This document shows, piece after piece, positions 8,796 to 17,697 of a stretch of 64,000 nt of DNA (the first letter of the stretch is position 1; every line of letters starts with the position of its first letter). The notes under the pieces were generated by a model. The model searched no databases, had not been told where the DNA came from, and saw only the letters and a program-made list of their open reading frames with translations. This DNA comes from Pyxidicoccus fallax (GTDB taxonomy: Bacteria > Myxococcota > Myxococcia > Myxococcales > Myxococcaceae), in contig NZ_JABBJJ010000022.1 of the NCBI RefSeq assembly GCF_012933655.1, positions 1 through 64,000 on the forward strand. The letters are read 5' to 3'. Both the position numbers and the translations under genes were made by a program.

Positions 8796-10135
8796 TGGAT
8801 GGCTCCGAACCTCCTCATGATTCGCAGCCCAAATGCACGCTGCTGCTCGTACGATTGCTCGCGCAGCCACTCGCGGACGACTCTGCCGCCTGCGACGTCT
8901 TGTCTGGATGAATAGAATGCACTGATCTGCTCGTGGATCTGCTCGTCGATCGCGATGACATTTTCCGTGTTGTGAATGGCTTCTGGGCCGAACCGCTGCA
9001 CATTGCTCGGCGTCTGCTCGACAATGTGGTGCCACTGTTTTCCAGGGCCCGCCGGTCCCATCGCCTTCTTGAAGCCGCTCATGGACTTCCATGCGCGGAA
9101 TGCAGCCGGCTGAGTGCCAGTCGCAGCGCCGGTCGAGCCGTGCGATGACATGGCCACGGCACCTGGCGCGAGGGCGAACGTGAAGCCGTCCGCGGCGATG
9201 GCTACCGTTTCGACCTGCCCCACCGCCGTGTACACCAGTCCGGCTTGCGCCTCGGCCCTCACGGCGGCCTGCGCGGCTCCAGGCAGCCCCCGTACCGTCG
9301 TCCCCAGCGTGGCGCCCGTGCTCCCGATGGCCGCTGTCGCCAGCATCACGAACGCCCGCGCCGCGTTCCGGCCCATCACCTTCCCGAAGCGCTCCCCCGC
9401 CTCCCGCAGCTCATCGAATGTCACGGCCCGGTCGCATTCCGCCATCAACTGCCGGAAGCCCTGGATGAGCCCCCAGAACGTGTCCACCCCCACGTAGATG
9501 ATGAGCGCCGCCGTGAGCACCGCCGCCACGCCCTTGGTGGCGGGCTCCGGCACCGTCCAGAGCAGCGCATACGTGGCTGCCGTCCAGAGCGCCGCCTGCA
9601 TCAGCGCCTCTGGATGGGCCATGTCCTTGACGGCCTCCCAGAGCTCGTTCATCACCGCGCCCTTCGCCAGGGCCAGGGCGAGCGTGAAGCGCGCGTCTCC
9701 CGTGACGGAGGGACCTTCCTTCAGCAGCCCCAGGCAGTCCCCTTGACGCCCCGTCCGCTCACACCAGCGCAGGTAGGCGCGCGTCAGCTCGACTTCGGCC
9801 TGCGGAAGCTCGGACGCCAGGTGCTCACCGGACCCAAGCGGGGTGATGCGCCGGCTCCTCACGTCGAAGAGGTACGAACCGCTCCGAGGCGCTACTTCGA
9901 ACAGGCGCCGAGCAGCCTCCTGGGGCCGCTGCGACGGATGAAGGGTCCGGGCCAACCTGGCCACAGCCTCCTTCACTTCATCTTCGTCCAGCGCGACCGG
10001 CTCGGCGGCCTGTTCCGAGCGGGGAACGTGGACGCTCGGCGCGCCCCGGCCCGTGTCGAGGCGCACGACCCGGGTGGTGCCACCGCACCCCGGCAGGACC
10101 ACCCACGCAAGGAGAAACAGCCACCTCAGCAACAT
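8792..10135 (-). CDS. SitA-type lipoprotein polymorphic toxin
   Basis: A 447-aa lipoprotein: signal peptide MLLRWLFLLAWVVLPGC with lipobox LPGC, a delivery region with a hydrophobic stretch near the middle (ALWTAATYALLWTVPEPATK, and ALIIYVGVDTFWGLIQGF), and a C-terminal ~95-residue toxin tip beginning GKQWHHIVEQTPSN. The WHHIVEQ...HNTENVI...HEQISAFY pattern is an HNH/GH-E-like nuclease module seen in the SitA5 group of Myxococcus swarm inhibition toxins. Known for the family: lipoproteins moved between kin cells by TraA/TraB outer-membrane exchange kill siblings lacking the matching SitI immunity protein. The start is the only one giving a lipobox signal peptide. Confidence 0.8.
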   Translation of the reverse strand: MLLRWLFLLAWVVLPGCGGTTRVVRLDTGRGAPSVHVPRSEQAAEPVALDEDEVKEAVARLARTLHPSQRPQEAARRLFEVAPRSGSYLFDVRSRRITPLGSGEHLASELPQAEVELTRAYLRWCERTGRQGDCLGLLKEGPSVTGDARFTLALALAKGAVMNELWEAVKDMAHPEALMQAALWTAATYALLWTVPEPATKGVAAVLTAALIIYVGVDTFWGLIQGFRQLMAECDRAVTFDELREAGERFGKVMGRNAARAFVMLATAAIGSTGATLGTTVRGLPGAAQAAVRAEAQAGLVYTAVGQVETVAIAADGFTFALAPGAVAMSSHGSTGAATGTQPAAFRAWKSMSGFKKAMGPAGPGKQWHHIVEQTPSNVQRFGPEAIHNTENVIAIDEQIHEQISAFYSSRQDVAGGRVVREWLREQSYEQQRAFGLRIMRRFGAIQ

Positions 10136-10376
10136 GCAAAGTCCCCGGCCCTGATTGCCCTGGCAGGACATACCACGCCAGAAATGCGGGCTGGCTCTGC
10201 TCCTCGGCGGTTCAGGACGGTGCTGAGCCGTTTTCTCCTGGCGAACCTCCTCCAGCGCGAAGCGACACCGGGAGGCCCGCGCTATCGCCCACGCAGGCTG
10301 CCCATCTCCAGGAGCAGTCCAGGAAGGCTGCTCCGTCGCACGTGCTATCGCCACGCTCCGCCCCACCAGCCGCAGC
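10136..10376. other. Upstream region of the sitA-like gene
   Basis: A 241-base stretch between the toxin start and the SDR remnant. The minus frame stays open, but the amino-acid content is Arg/Ser/Pro-rich shadow without homology. I see no convincing promoter hexamers or repeat in it; the toxin promoter must lie here or inside the remnant. Confidence 0.5.
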
Positions 10377-10650
10377 TCAAGGGTTCCCGCGTCCACTCGA
10401 GGCGCCGTAGATCTGCCCCGTGGTGTAGCTCGCGGCGGCGCTCGCGAGTTCCACGTAGACGCTCGCGAGCTCCGCGGGCTGGCCGGGGCGGCCCATGGGC
10501 GTGTCCTGGCCGAGCTTCGTGAGCCGCTCCTGCGTCTGGCCACCGGTCACCTGGAGCGGTGCCCAGAAGGGCCCGGCGCCACGCCATTCACGCGGATGCC
10601 CTGCTTCGCAAACTGCTTCGCGAGGGACTTGGCGCGCGTCAGACGGGAGC
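10377..10650 (-). pseudogene. Truncated, frameshifted short-chain dehydrogenase remnant
   Basis: Read on the minus strand, this is only the C-terminal third of an SDR. It has KSLAKQFAKQGIRVNGVAPGP in one frame, then after loss of one base near 10571-10580 continues in another as FWAPLQVTGGQ...LGQDTPMGRPGQPAELASVYV and ends YGASSGRGNP before TGA. IRVNGVAPGP and DTPMGRPGQPAE are hallmarks of YhdF/glucose-dehydrogenase-like SDRs. The cofactor domain and catalytic YxxxK are absent because the thioesterase gene occupies that place. A dead fragment. Confidence 0.75.
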
Positions 10651-11223
10651 CGTCACGAGGCCCGGCAGGGCGTTGAAGCCGCCTCCGGCGTCTCGTGACA
10701 GCACGCGGGCCCGGGGCGCGCCCGTCCACGACGAAGTCAGCGTCTCCGGCGCCACGGGCGACGGCGAGTGCACGCCCACGTCCGCGAGCAGCTCCGCGGG
10801 AGGCAGCGTCTCGCGTCCAATCTTGAGGACGGCGCGCACCACCGCGCGGGCACACAGCTCGCCGCGGCGCTCCAGGCGCTGCTCGTAATAGAGCCACTTC
10901 TCGTCCCACGCGGCCACCTGCGTCACCAGGGTGCAGCGCTCGAACGCGCGCACCTCGCGGCGGTACTGCACGGACACGCCGCCCAGCAGCGGCCGGCAGC
11001 GCCGCTTGAACATCGCCGGGAGCAGCCCCGTGCGCAGGCCATGGTCCAGCCGGCCATGGTCCATCAGCGTGAGATAGCGCCCGTTGTTCACGTGCGCCCA
11101 GATGTCGAGGTCCGAGGGCCAGATGCGCAGCGGCAGGTCCACCTCCGCGAGCACATGCGTGTTCGGGCGCGCGAGGCTGCCCACCGAGGTGACGGCCATC
11201 CGCGCCAGATAGTTGCTCAACAT
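10639..11223 (-). CDS. Thioesterase family protein (hotdog fold)
   Basis: A 194-aa 4HBT-like protein. DLPLRIWPSDLDIWAHVNNGRYLTLMD is the hotdog-family signature, with the Asp-Ile-x-x-His-Val-Asn-Asn-Gly motif around residues 40-50. Such enzymes hydrolyse acyl-CoA thioesters in the cytoplasm. The last ~35 residues (from about GAPRARVLSRDAGG) are low complexity and overlap the SDR remnant, so the original C-terminus may have been altered. Divergent from the TetR gene at 11377, with a palindrome between, suggesting TetR control. Confidence 0.82.
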   Translation of the reverse strand: MLSNYLARMAVTSVGSLARPNTHVLAEVDLPLRIWPSDLDIWAHVNNGRYLTLMDHGRLDHGLRTGLLPAMFKRRCRPLLGGVSVQYRREVRAFERCTLVTQVAAWDEKWLYYEQRLERRGELCARAVVRAVLKIGRETLPPAELLADVGVHSPSPVAPETLTSSWTGAPRARVLSRDAGGGFNALPGLVTAPV

Positions 11224-11243
11224 GTCGGCTCCTCCACTGGGGA

Positions 11244-11279
11244 CTTATACTTCCATCAGCCGACTGATACTTCTATAAG
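11244..11279. promoter_or_regulatory. Candidate TetR operator palindrome
   Basis: A 36-base dyad in the thioesterase/TetR divergent space: outer arms CTTATA (11244-11249) and TATAAG (11274-11279) are perfect inverted repeats, and inner arms CATCAG (11254-11259) and CTGATA (11264-11269) match 5 of 6. CTTC occurs as a direct repeat between outer and inner arms on both sides. It lies 21 bases before the thioesterase start and is markedly AT-rich for this genome. Likely bound by the adjacent TetR protein (inference). Confidence 0.5.
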
Positions 11280-11376
11280 CGCCCCCACTCCTGTCAAGCG
11301 TGTGGACTGGTGCCTGCCTGACGGCTCGCTGTGGATTTGGGAAGGACGAGCGCCCCCGGGCGAGCAGGATGGTGGC

Positions 11377-12033
11377 GTGAGCAAGGAATCGATGCAGAGC
11401 GCCGGGCGCGCCGACATCCTCACGGCGGCGCTGCGTGAGTTCGCCGACCACGGCTTCATGGGCGCCACCACGGCGGGCATCGCCCGAAGGGCGGGGGTCA
11501 CACAGCCGTTGGTTCACCACCACTTCGGCTCCAAGCAGGGCCTCTGGAACGCGGTGCTGGCCGACGTCTTCGGGGACCTCGACTCCGTCCTCGGGCGCAC
11601 CATCCAGGAGGTGGAGGGCGAGGACCGGCGGACGCGGCTGGCTCGGCTGCTTCGCGCCCTGGTGGGCTTCTTCGGCCGGCGCCCCGAGCTCAGCCGCCTC
11701 ATCCGCACCGAGAGCAGCGCGGGTGGAGCCCCCTTCGACGAGCTCTACACCCGGTGGCTCTCCGGAATGGTGGACCTCTTCCGGCGCGAAGTGAGTGCCG
11801 CCGTGGAGGACGGCGCGCTGCGACCGGTGGACCCACGCCTGGCCTACTCGTTCATCATCGGCGCCTGCGCCCAGCCCTTCGCCGAGCCGGAGACGGTGCG
11901 GCGCGCCTTCGGGCTGGACATGCGCGACCCGGCCACCGTCGAGCGGTACGCGGAGTTCGCCGTGGACGTGCTGCTGCGGGGCCTGGGCCTCCCGCCCGAG
12001 CCGTCCCGCCCTGCTCGAAAGCGGCGCCGCTGA
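11377..12033 (+). CDS. TetR/AcrR family transcriptional regulator
   Basis: About 218 aa. The N-terminal helix-turn-helix is clear: RADILTAALREFADHGFMGATTAGIARRAGV then TQPLVHHHFGSKQGLWNAVL. The C-terminal ligand domain is helical, with no recognisable subfamily motif, and ends in a basic tail (PARKRRR). The start is chosen at GTG 11377; an ATG at 11392 (after AAGGAA) is an equally good alternative, while the upstream open frame is non-coding. It sits divergent to the thioesterase and 240 bases before an MFS transporter, so probably controls one or both. Confidence 0.9.
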   Translation: MSKESMQSAGRADILTAALREFADHGFMGATTAGIARRAGVTQPLVHHHFGSKQGLWNAVLADVFGDLDSVLGRTIQEVEGEDRRTRLARLLRALVGFFGRRPELSRLIRTESSAGGAPFDELYTRWLSGMVDLFRREVSAAVEDGALRPVDPRLAYSFIIGACAQPFAEPETVRRAFGLDMRDPATVERYAEFAVDVLLRGLGLPPEPSRPARKRRR

Positions 12034-12037
12034 CGGG

Positions 12038-12054
12038 CCCTCTTGCCAAGAGGG
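12038..12054 (+). terminator. Hairpin after the TetR gene
   Basis: CCCTCTT-GCC-AAGAGGG, a perfect 7-bp stem with 3-nt loop starting 5 bases after the TetR stop. There is no T-run afterwards, so it may be a weak or Rho-assisted terminator. Confidence 0.4.
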
Positions 12055-12064
12055 GCTCCATGTC

Positions 12065-12082
12065 GACTCGGCGCGTCGAGTC
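12065..12082. promoter_or_regulatory. Inverted repeat upstream of MFS gene
   Basis: Perfect arms GACTCG (12065-12070) and CGAGTC (12077-12082) separated by 6 bases, about 190 bases upstream of the MFS start. Could be an operator or a second hairpin of the termination region. Symmetry only. Confidence 0.25.
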
Positions 12083-12273
12083 ACGTCGATGCATCTGCCA
12101 TTGCATGGCCACGAGGTGGGGGCTGGCGCGGGGTTCTCGTCAGGCTCGCGGCAAAGAACGTCGGGCGGAAGAACCCGATCGGCGGATGCCCCTCACGCAA
12201 GAGGCTCCAGGCGTGCTTACGTGAGGCCGTGGTTCACCGACACCGGGTCGCCGGACCCTCGGGGGGAGTCTCC

Positions 12274-13635
12274 ATGGGAAGTGTCGTGGACGGGCAGACG
12301 GTCAACGCGGGCAGGGTCCTTCTCCTGCTCTTCCTCGCCAACCTGCTGAACTTCTTCGACCGCACCATTCCTGCGGTCGTCATCGAGCCGCTCCGCAAGG
12401 AGTACGCGCTGAGCGACCTGCAATTGGGGCTCGTCTCCGCCGCCTTCACCCTCATCTATGCGGTGGCCGGCATTCCCCTCGGGAAGCTGGCGGACACGGG
12501 CTCGCGGCGGAAGGTGCTCGGTTGGGGCCTGCTGGTGTGGAGCGGCTTCACCGGGCTCAACGCCCTGGCGTGGAACTACTGGTCCTTCTTCCTCCTGCGG
12601 CTGGGCGTGGGGGTGGGCGAGGCCAGCTACGCGCCGGCGGCGAGCTCGCTCATCTCGGACCTGTACCCCGCGAACCGGCGGGCGCGCGCCACGGGCATCT
12701 ACATGCTCGGGCTGCCGGTGGGGTTGATGCTCGCCTTCTTCACCGTGGGCGGCATGGTGACGGCCTTCGGCTCCTGGCGGGCACCCTTCCTCATCGCCGC
12801 GGTGCCGGGGATGGTGCTGGCGCTCTTCATGTTCTTCATCCGGGAACCGGAGCGCGGGGCGAGCGAGGAGGCTCGCATCTCCCAGCAGCCCGTGGCTCAG
12901 CCCATTCGCACGCTGCTGCGCATTCGCACGCTCACCTGGCTGACCCTCTCGGGGGTGACGCTCAACTTCGCCACGTACGCGGGCAACGGCTTCCTGGTGC
13001 CGCTGTTGCAACGCTATTTCGAGCTGCCGCTGGTGCAGGCGGCGGTGGTGACCGGCTTCATCACCGGCGTCACCGGGCTGGTGGGGTTGACGCTGGGCGG
13101 TTGGGTCGCGGACCGGGCGCATGCGAGGTCCGAGCGGGGACGCCTCACCTTCGGGACGCTCAGCCTGCTGGTGGGCGCGGTCGGTACGGGGCTCGCGCTG
13201 CTCTCGGGCAAGGCGTCGGTACCCCTGTTCGCCGTGTGCTTCGGCCTGGGCTGGCTCGGGCTCTACAACTACTACACGAGCGTCTACCCGGCCATCCAGG
13301 ACGTGGTGGAGCCGCGCCTGCGGGCGCAGGCGATGGCGCTCTTCTTCGCCGGGATGTACGTGCTCGGCGGCGCGCTGGGCCCGGCGGTGGTGGGCGGGCT
13401 CTCGGATGTCTTCACCGTCTCCGCGATGCGCGAGGCCGGGGCCGTCGAAGTGACGGAGGCCTTCAAGGCGACGGGGCTGCACAGCGCCATGTTCCTCATC
13501 CCCGTGATGCTCCTTCTCACCGCGGTGTTCATGCACCTGGCCTCACGGAGCTTCGTCGCCGACGCGCGGCGGATGCGGGAATCGCTGGCGCGAGTGGAGG
13601 TCGATGGGGCGCGGGGACTCCGAGAGGTGGCCTGA
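12274..13635 (+). CDS. MFS transporter (Spinster-like)
   Basis: A 453-aa, twelve-helix major facilitator. The N-terminal half has NLLNFFDRTIPAVVIEPL in helix 1, the loop 2-3 signature GKLADTGSRRKVLGWG (G-x3-D-x2-RR), and RLGVGVGEASYAPAASSLI in helix 5. This D-R and GEA pattern is typical of Spinster/hexuronate-type MFS members. Substrate unknown. ATG 12274 follows GGGGGGAG by 6 bases; the upstream open frame lacks membrane character. Possibly regulated by the preceding TetR gene. Confidence 0.9.
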   Translation: MGSVVDGQTVNAGRVLLLLFLANLLNFFDRTIPAVVIEPLRKEYALSDLQLGLVSAAFTLIYAVAGIPLGKLADTGSRRKVLGWGLLVWSGFTGLNALAWNYWSFFLLRLGVGVGEASYAPAASSLISDLYPANRRARATGIYMLGLPVGLMLAFFTVGGMVTAFGSWRAPFLIAAVPGMVLALFMFFIREPERGASEEARISQQPVAQPIRTLLRIRTLTWLTLSGVTLNFATYAGNGFLVPLLQRYFELPLVQAAVVTGFITGVTGLVGLTLGGWVADRAHARSERGRLTFGTLSLLVGAVGTGLALLSGKASVPLFAVCFGLGWLGLYNYYTSVYPAIQDVVEPRLRAQAMALFFAGMYVLGGALGPAVVGGLSDVFTVSAMREAGAVEVTEAFKATGLHSAMFLIPVMLLLTAVFMHLASRSFVADARRMRESLARVEVDGARGLREVA

Positions 13636-13654
13636 GCCGGGAGGGGGGACCTCC

Positions 13655-14764
13655 TCAGCGGTTGGACGGAGCGCCCGGCAACACGGGCGCCTTCAGCGCG
13701 GTGAATGGCACGATCAGGAGTGCCCGTGACTGGAAGGACCCGATCCAGAGCTCGTCATCGACCACGATGGCACTCGTGCCCGCGCTGAAGGTGATGTCCG
13801 ATTCCCGCTCGTAGAGGGTGGTCGCCTGCAGGGTCGTCGCGTCGACACGGGCCACCTCCGTGGGGATGCCGCACCCGAGCGTGAAGCACAGGCCGAGGCG
13901 CGGGAGGCTCACGGGGTGCCCGGTCGCGAGGATTGCTCCATCGGGCGCGAACCGGAGGTTGTCGGGGCGGAATCCGAGCTCCACCGACCGCGCGTCCCCC
14001 TCCTTGCCGCCCAGGGGGACCTTGTGGAGCCTTCTGCCCATGTACTCGGCCACGTAGAGCCAGGCGCCGTCCGGCGAGACCAGGATGCCGTTGTCGTAGC
14101 TGAAGCGCGTGCCCGGCACCTCGGCCCATTCGCCTCCGGGCGCCCAGCGCAACACCTTTCCCTTGGACGTGGCCGACGGATGGTGCGGAATCGTGATGAC
14201 CAGTCCTCCGTCCGGCAGCGTCGCAACGGAGTTCGCCGCGTGCTCGGGGGGCAGCACGACGCAGCCGCTCCAGCTCAGCTCCGGCCCCCGGTCCGAGACG
14301 CGGACGTCGAACACCTCGATCGACTCGCGGCCACCGTGGTTCACGACGTAGAGCGCGTGCGCTCCGTCAGGCCCGGAGCGCAGGGCGATGCCGTGGGCGG
14401 AAAGCGACGCCCTGTCAGGTGCTCCGGGACAATCGCGGTAGGGCGGCGCGGCGGGCCGCGAGAGGTCGGGCGTGATGGCGTGGAACGCCTTGTCGCGAGT
14501 CCTGATGGCGTAGAACCCGCCCTGCTTCCACTCGTCGTTGCCCATGTTGCCGGCCAGCACCCACTCGCTGTCCCCGAGTCGGAGCAGGTCCTCCGGCTTG
14601 TTCATCGCGCACAGGGCGCGCATGCCGCTCGTGGCCTGGCACGGGCCGCCGACGCCCCGTCCCGCTGGCGTGAAGCCGCCGAGCACCGCGACGACCAGCA
14701 GGACAAGTCCGATGAGCGCCACGGCGCCCCACAGGACGCGTCGGAGACGATTACGTGATGGCAT
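13655..14764 (-). CDS. Secreted/anchored beta-propeller protein (SMP-30/strictosidine synthase-like)
   Basis: A 369-aa protein with an N-terminal membrane anchor or signal (VLWGAVALIGLVLLVVAVLGG) and a six-bladed-propeller-like body: repeated segments such as LYVVNHGGRESIEVFDV, FSYDNGILVSPDGAWLYVAEYM, and FRPDNLRFAPDGAILATGHP. The SYDNGILVSPDG and RPDNLRF segments are characteristic of the SMP-30/gluconolactonase/strictosidine-synthase superfamily (calcium-bound lactonases). Three or more Cys pairs suggest an extracytoplasmic location. A GGAGGAGG ribosome-binding site sits 7 bases before ATG 14764. It follows the phospholipase D gene by 32 bases on the same strand. Confidence 0.8.
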   Translation of the reverse strand: MPSRNRLRRVLWGAVALIGLVLLVVAVLGGFTPAGRGVGGPCQATSGMRALCAMNKPEDLLRLGDSEWVLAGNMGNDEWKQGGFYAIRTRDKAFHAITPDLSRPAAPPYRDCPGAPDRASLSAHGIALRSGPDGAHALYVVNHGGRESIEVFDVRVSDRGPELSWSGCVVLPPEHAANSVATLPDGGLVITIPHHPSATSKGKVLRWAPGGEWAEVPGTRFSYDNGILVSPDGAWLYVAEYMGRRLHKVPLGGKEGDARSVELGFRPDNLRFAPDGAILATGHPVSLPRLGLCFTLGCGIPTEVARVDATTLQATTLYERESDITFSAGTSAIVVDDELWIGSFQSRALLIVPFTALKAPVLPGAPSNR

Positions 14765-14796
14765 CGCGGTTCCTCCTCCAAGGTCGTGGCCCGGCC

Positions 14797-16251
14797 TCAA
14801 GGGCCCGGCGGGTTCGGGCGGTGGGACACCCGGGCTTCGGCGCTTCGTTGCTTCGAATGGCGATTGGCGCGGAGCAGGAGCGCCAGCGCCAACCACAGCG
14901 CCAGCACCGAGAGTGGATAGGCGAGCGCGGCGGGAAAGAAGAACCCCAGTGCCGCGACCGCGACCAGGATGGCCGCGAGTCCGCGCTCGATTCCGCTCTC
15001 GACGGAGCCGAGCGAGCGCGTCCCGGACGCCGCCGCTGCTCCGACGGCCCGGGCGAACCTCACGAACCCGACGCGTGATTCGCCAGAGCCCCAGGGCAAC
15101 CCGGCGCTTCGGCGTGACACCGGAACGACGTGGCGCTTGCCACTCAGGATGATCTCGGTGCTGTTCGCGAGGTCTCGCAAGAAGATGGCCGCGAACTCGC
15201 GCGCGACCTCGGGGGCTTCGATGGCGATGTCGAGCTCATAGTTGCCGATGAAGCTGGCGAGGTTCAGGTTCGAGGACCCGACCCGCGCCCACCGCTCATC
15301 CGCGACCGCGGTCTTCGCGTGCACCATCGAGCCGTTCCATTCGAAGATGCGCACCCCTGCTTCCAGCAGCGGGCGGTACCCGGCCCGCGACAGCCGGCCA
15401 ATCATCGGCAGGTCCGTGGTCGAGGGAACCAGCAGCCGGACGTCCACGCCCGCGAGCGCGGCCCGCCGGAGCGCCTGGACGTAGGGCGCGAAGCTCACGA
15501 AGTAGGCGTCGGTCAGCCACAACGTCCGCTGCGCGGCCGCGGCAATCAGCTGGTCCAGCCGGAACAGGTCCGTGGACGCGGGCTCGCCCGCGATGATGCG
15601 CACCGGGACAGTCCCTGCGGCCGGGAGGGCTTCGGGGGCCGAGAGCACATCGACGGGCAGCGGCGCCCCTGTCGCGTCCCAGACCTCCTTGAATGCCCGC
15701 TCCGCCCAGGCGACCGCCGGTCCATGCAGCATGACGCCCGTGTCTCGCCAGGGAGGAACCCCCCGCTCGGGCGCTCCGAGCCAGCGCGTGCTGACGCAGA
15801 GCCCGGAGATGAAGGCGACCTCGCCATCCATCGCGAGCATCTTCCGGTGGTCGCGGGACAACCAGCCCAACGGACTGCCGAACCGGGGCGGATTGAAGAC
15901 CCGCACCTCGACGCCCGCGTCCTGCAACGCGCGCCAGAAGGCGCGGGACGCCTCGGAGCGCGAGCCCAGCCAGTCGCGGATGAGGCGGACCTTCACGCCG
16001 GCGCGAGCCCGCTCCTTGAGCGCCTCGGCGAACTCCCGCCCCACCTCGTCCTCCGCGATGATGTAGTTCTCGAAGAAGATGGAATGACGCGCGGCGCGAA
16101 TCGCCTCCAGCCACGCGGGGTAGTTCTCCTTCGCGTCGAGGAGCACCCGAACCGAATTCCCCGGCACCCGCGGTGCACCGGAGGCACGGTCGAACGCGCG
16201 ATGCACGAGGTCTGAATCCGATGCGCTCATCGAAGGCGACGCTACCTGCAT
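14797..16251 (-). CDS. Phospholipase D-like protein, cardiolipin synthase type
   Basis: A 484-aa protein with two HKD motifs: HRKMLAMD (first half) and HAKTAVAD (second half, followed by GSSNLN), the catalytic pair of the PLD superfamily. Bacterial cardiolipin synthases of this class condense phospholipids at the membrane. Unlike most, the hydrophobic segment is C-terminal (LAAILVAVAALGFFFPAALAYPLSVLALWLALALLL split over ~425-465), with a basic tail after it. ATG 16251 or the ATG 7 codons in (16230) are both possible. Likely co-transcribed with the downstream propeller gene. Confidence 0.88.
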   Translation of the reverse strand: MQVASPSMSASDSDLVHRAFDRASGAPRVPGNSVRVLLDAKENYPAWLEAIRAARHSIFFENYIIAEDEVGREFAEALKERARAGVKVRLIRDWLGSRSEASRAFWRALQDAGVEVRVFNPPRFGSPLGWLSRDHRKMLAMDGEVAFISGLCVSTRWLGAPERGVPPWRDTGVMLHGPAVAWAERAFKEVWDATGAPLPVDVLSAPEALPAAGTVPVRIIAGEPASTDLFRLDQLIAAAAQRTLWLTDAYFVSFAPYVQALRRAALAGVDVRLLVPSTTDLPMIGRLSRAGYRPLLEAGVRIFEWNGSMVHAKTAVADERWARVGSSNLNLASFIGNYELDIAIEAPEVAREFAAIFLRDLANSTEIILSGKRHVVPVSRRSAGLPWGSGESRVGFVRFARAVGAAAASGTRSLGSVESGIERGLAAILVAVAALGFFFPAALAYPLSVLALWLALALLLRANRHSKQRSAEARVSHRPNPPGP

Positions 16252-16324
16252 TGGCGCCGCGATGTTCGGAGAGATGTGGAGGCCGTCGGCTACTCACCTC
16301 ATGTCCCCGCGGCTCACCCGTGAA

Positions 16325-17683
16325 TCAGGCGCCGATGAGCCCCTGGCCGCAGGCGCGCACGGTGTTGCCCGTCAGCCCGTACGCCCCGGGGCTGCCGAGG
16401 AAGGTGATGAGCTCCGCCACGTCACGCGGCAGGCCGCCCTGCGACAGGGAGTTGAGGCGGCGGCCCACCTCGCGCGTCATGAGGGGCATCTTCGCCACCA
16501 TGGCCGTCTCGATGAAGCCCGGGGCCACGGCGTTGGCGCAGATGCCGCGCGGCGCGAGCCTCGGCGCGAGCGCCGCCACGTAGCCGATAAGGGCCGCCTT
16601 GGTGGCCGCGTAGTTCGTCTGCCCGAAGTTGCCCGCCACGCCGCTGATGGACGAGAGGTAGACGAGACGCCCCTCGTCCCGCAGTGCGCCGGAGGCGAGC
16701 AGCGCATCATCGGCGGCGACGATGGCGGCGAGGTTGACGGCCAGCACCTGGTCCCATGCCTCGGGCGTCATCTTCGCGAGCGTGCGGTCTCTCGTGATGC
16801 CCGCGTTGTGCACCACCACGTCCACGCCGCCATGGCGGCCCTTCAATTCCTCCACGAGGCGCGCGGGCGCATCCGGCGCCGTGACGTCGAGCGCCAGCGC
16901 CTCGCCGCCGACGCGAGCAGCCGTGGCTCCCAGCGCCTCCTGCAGCGCGGGCACGTCCAGGAGCACCACGCGCGCGCCCTCCTGCGCGAGGCGCTCGGCC
17001 GTGGCCGCGCCGATGCCGCGCGCGGCGCCCGTCACCAGCGCCACCCTGCCCCGCAGCGCGGACACCCTGGGCACCGAGGCCGGAGCGCGCGCGGTGGACG
17101 TCACCCGCACCGCCTGGCCGGAGACGTACGTGGTCTGCACGCCGCAGAAGTAGCGCACGGGCCCGGCGAGCCGGTCCTCGGCGCCCCGCGCGACGTAGGC
17201 GAGATTCGCCGTCGCGCCGCGCCGGCCCACTTCCTTGCCCAGGCTGCGCACGAAGCCCTCCACCCCACGCGCCACGGCGGCCGCCGCGGGCCCCGCCGCC
17301 TCCTCGGGCAGGCTCGCGAGCACCAGCACGCGCGCGTTGCGCGCCAGGCGCGGAACCACCGGGTGGAAGAAGTCATAGAGGGCGCGCGCATCGGTGGGGG
17401 TGGCGAGCCCCGTGGCGTCGAAGACCACCACGTCCACACCACGGCCCTCCTGTGCCGGCGGCGCGTCCAGCACGCGCGCGCCCGCGCCCGAGAGCGCGCT
17501 CCGGGCGGCCTCCGTGGCGAAGCCGCCGGGCGCCGCGCCCAGTACCACCCCGCGGTCCACGAAGGGCTGGGCCACCCAGCCCTCCTTCGCGCGCGCCAGG
17601 GCCGGCGGGGTGGGCAGTCCCAGCGCCCGCACGAGTCCGCCCGTCAGCGGGCTGTTGGCCAGCTTCGTCAGCGTGTCAGCCAT
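16325..17683 (-). CDS. High-molecular-weight 3-oxoacyl-ACP/CoA reductase (FabG4-like)
   Basis: A 452-aa SDR with an extra N-terminal flavodoxin-like ~200 residues, as in FabG4/HMwFabG enzymes that reduce 3-oxoacyl-CoA with NADH. The catalytic domain has the cofactor motif LVTGAARGIGAATAE, NAGI, the Ser-Tyr-Lys set in VYLSSISG...YAATKAALIGY, and IxANAVAPGFIET. The first domain contains only a broken glycine loop (GAAPGGFATEAA). It lies 14 bases downstream of the thiolase gene on the same strand, so the two likely form an operon for fatty-acid oxidation or chain modification. Confidence 0.92.
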   Translation of the reverse strand: MADTLTKLANSPLTGGLVRALGLPTPPALARAKEGWVAQPFVDRGVVLGAAPGGFATEAARSALSGAGARVLDAPPAQEGRGVDVVVFDATGLATPTDARALYDFFHPVVPRLARNARVLVLASLPEEAAGPAAAAVARGVEGFVRSLGKEVGRRGATANLAYVARGAEDRLAGPVRYFCGVQTTYVSGQAVRVTSTARAPASVPRVSALRGRVALVTGAARGIGAATAERLAQEGARVVLLDVPALQEALGATAARVGGEALALDVTAPDAPARLVEELKGRHGGVDVVVHNAGITRDRTLAKMTPEAWDQVLAVNLAAIVAADDALLASGALRDEGRLVYLSSISGVAGNFGQTNYAATKAALIGYVAALAPRLAPRGICANAVAPGFIETAMVAKMPLMTREVGRRLNSLSQGGLPRDVAELITFLGSPGAYGLTGNTVRACGQGLIGA

Positions 17684-17697
17684 GGTGTCGTCGCTCC

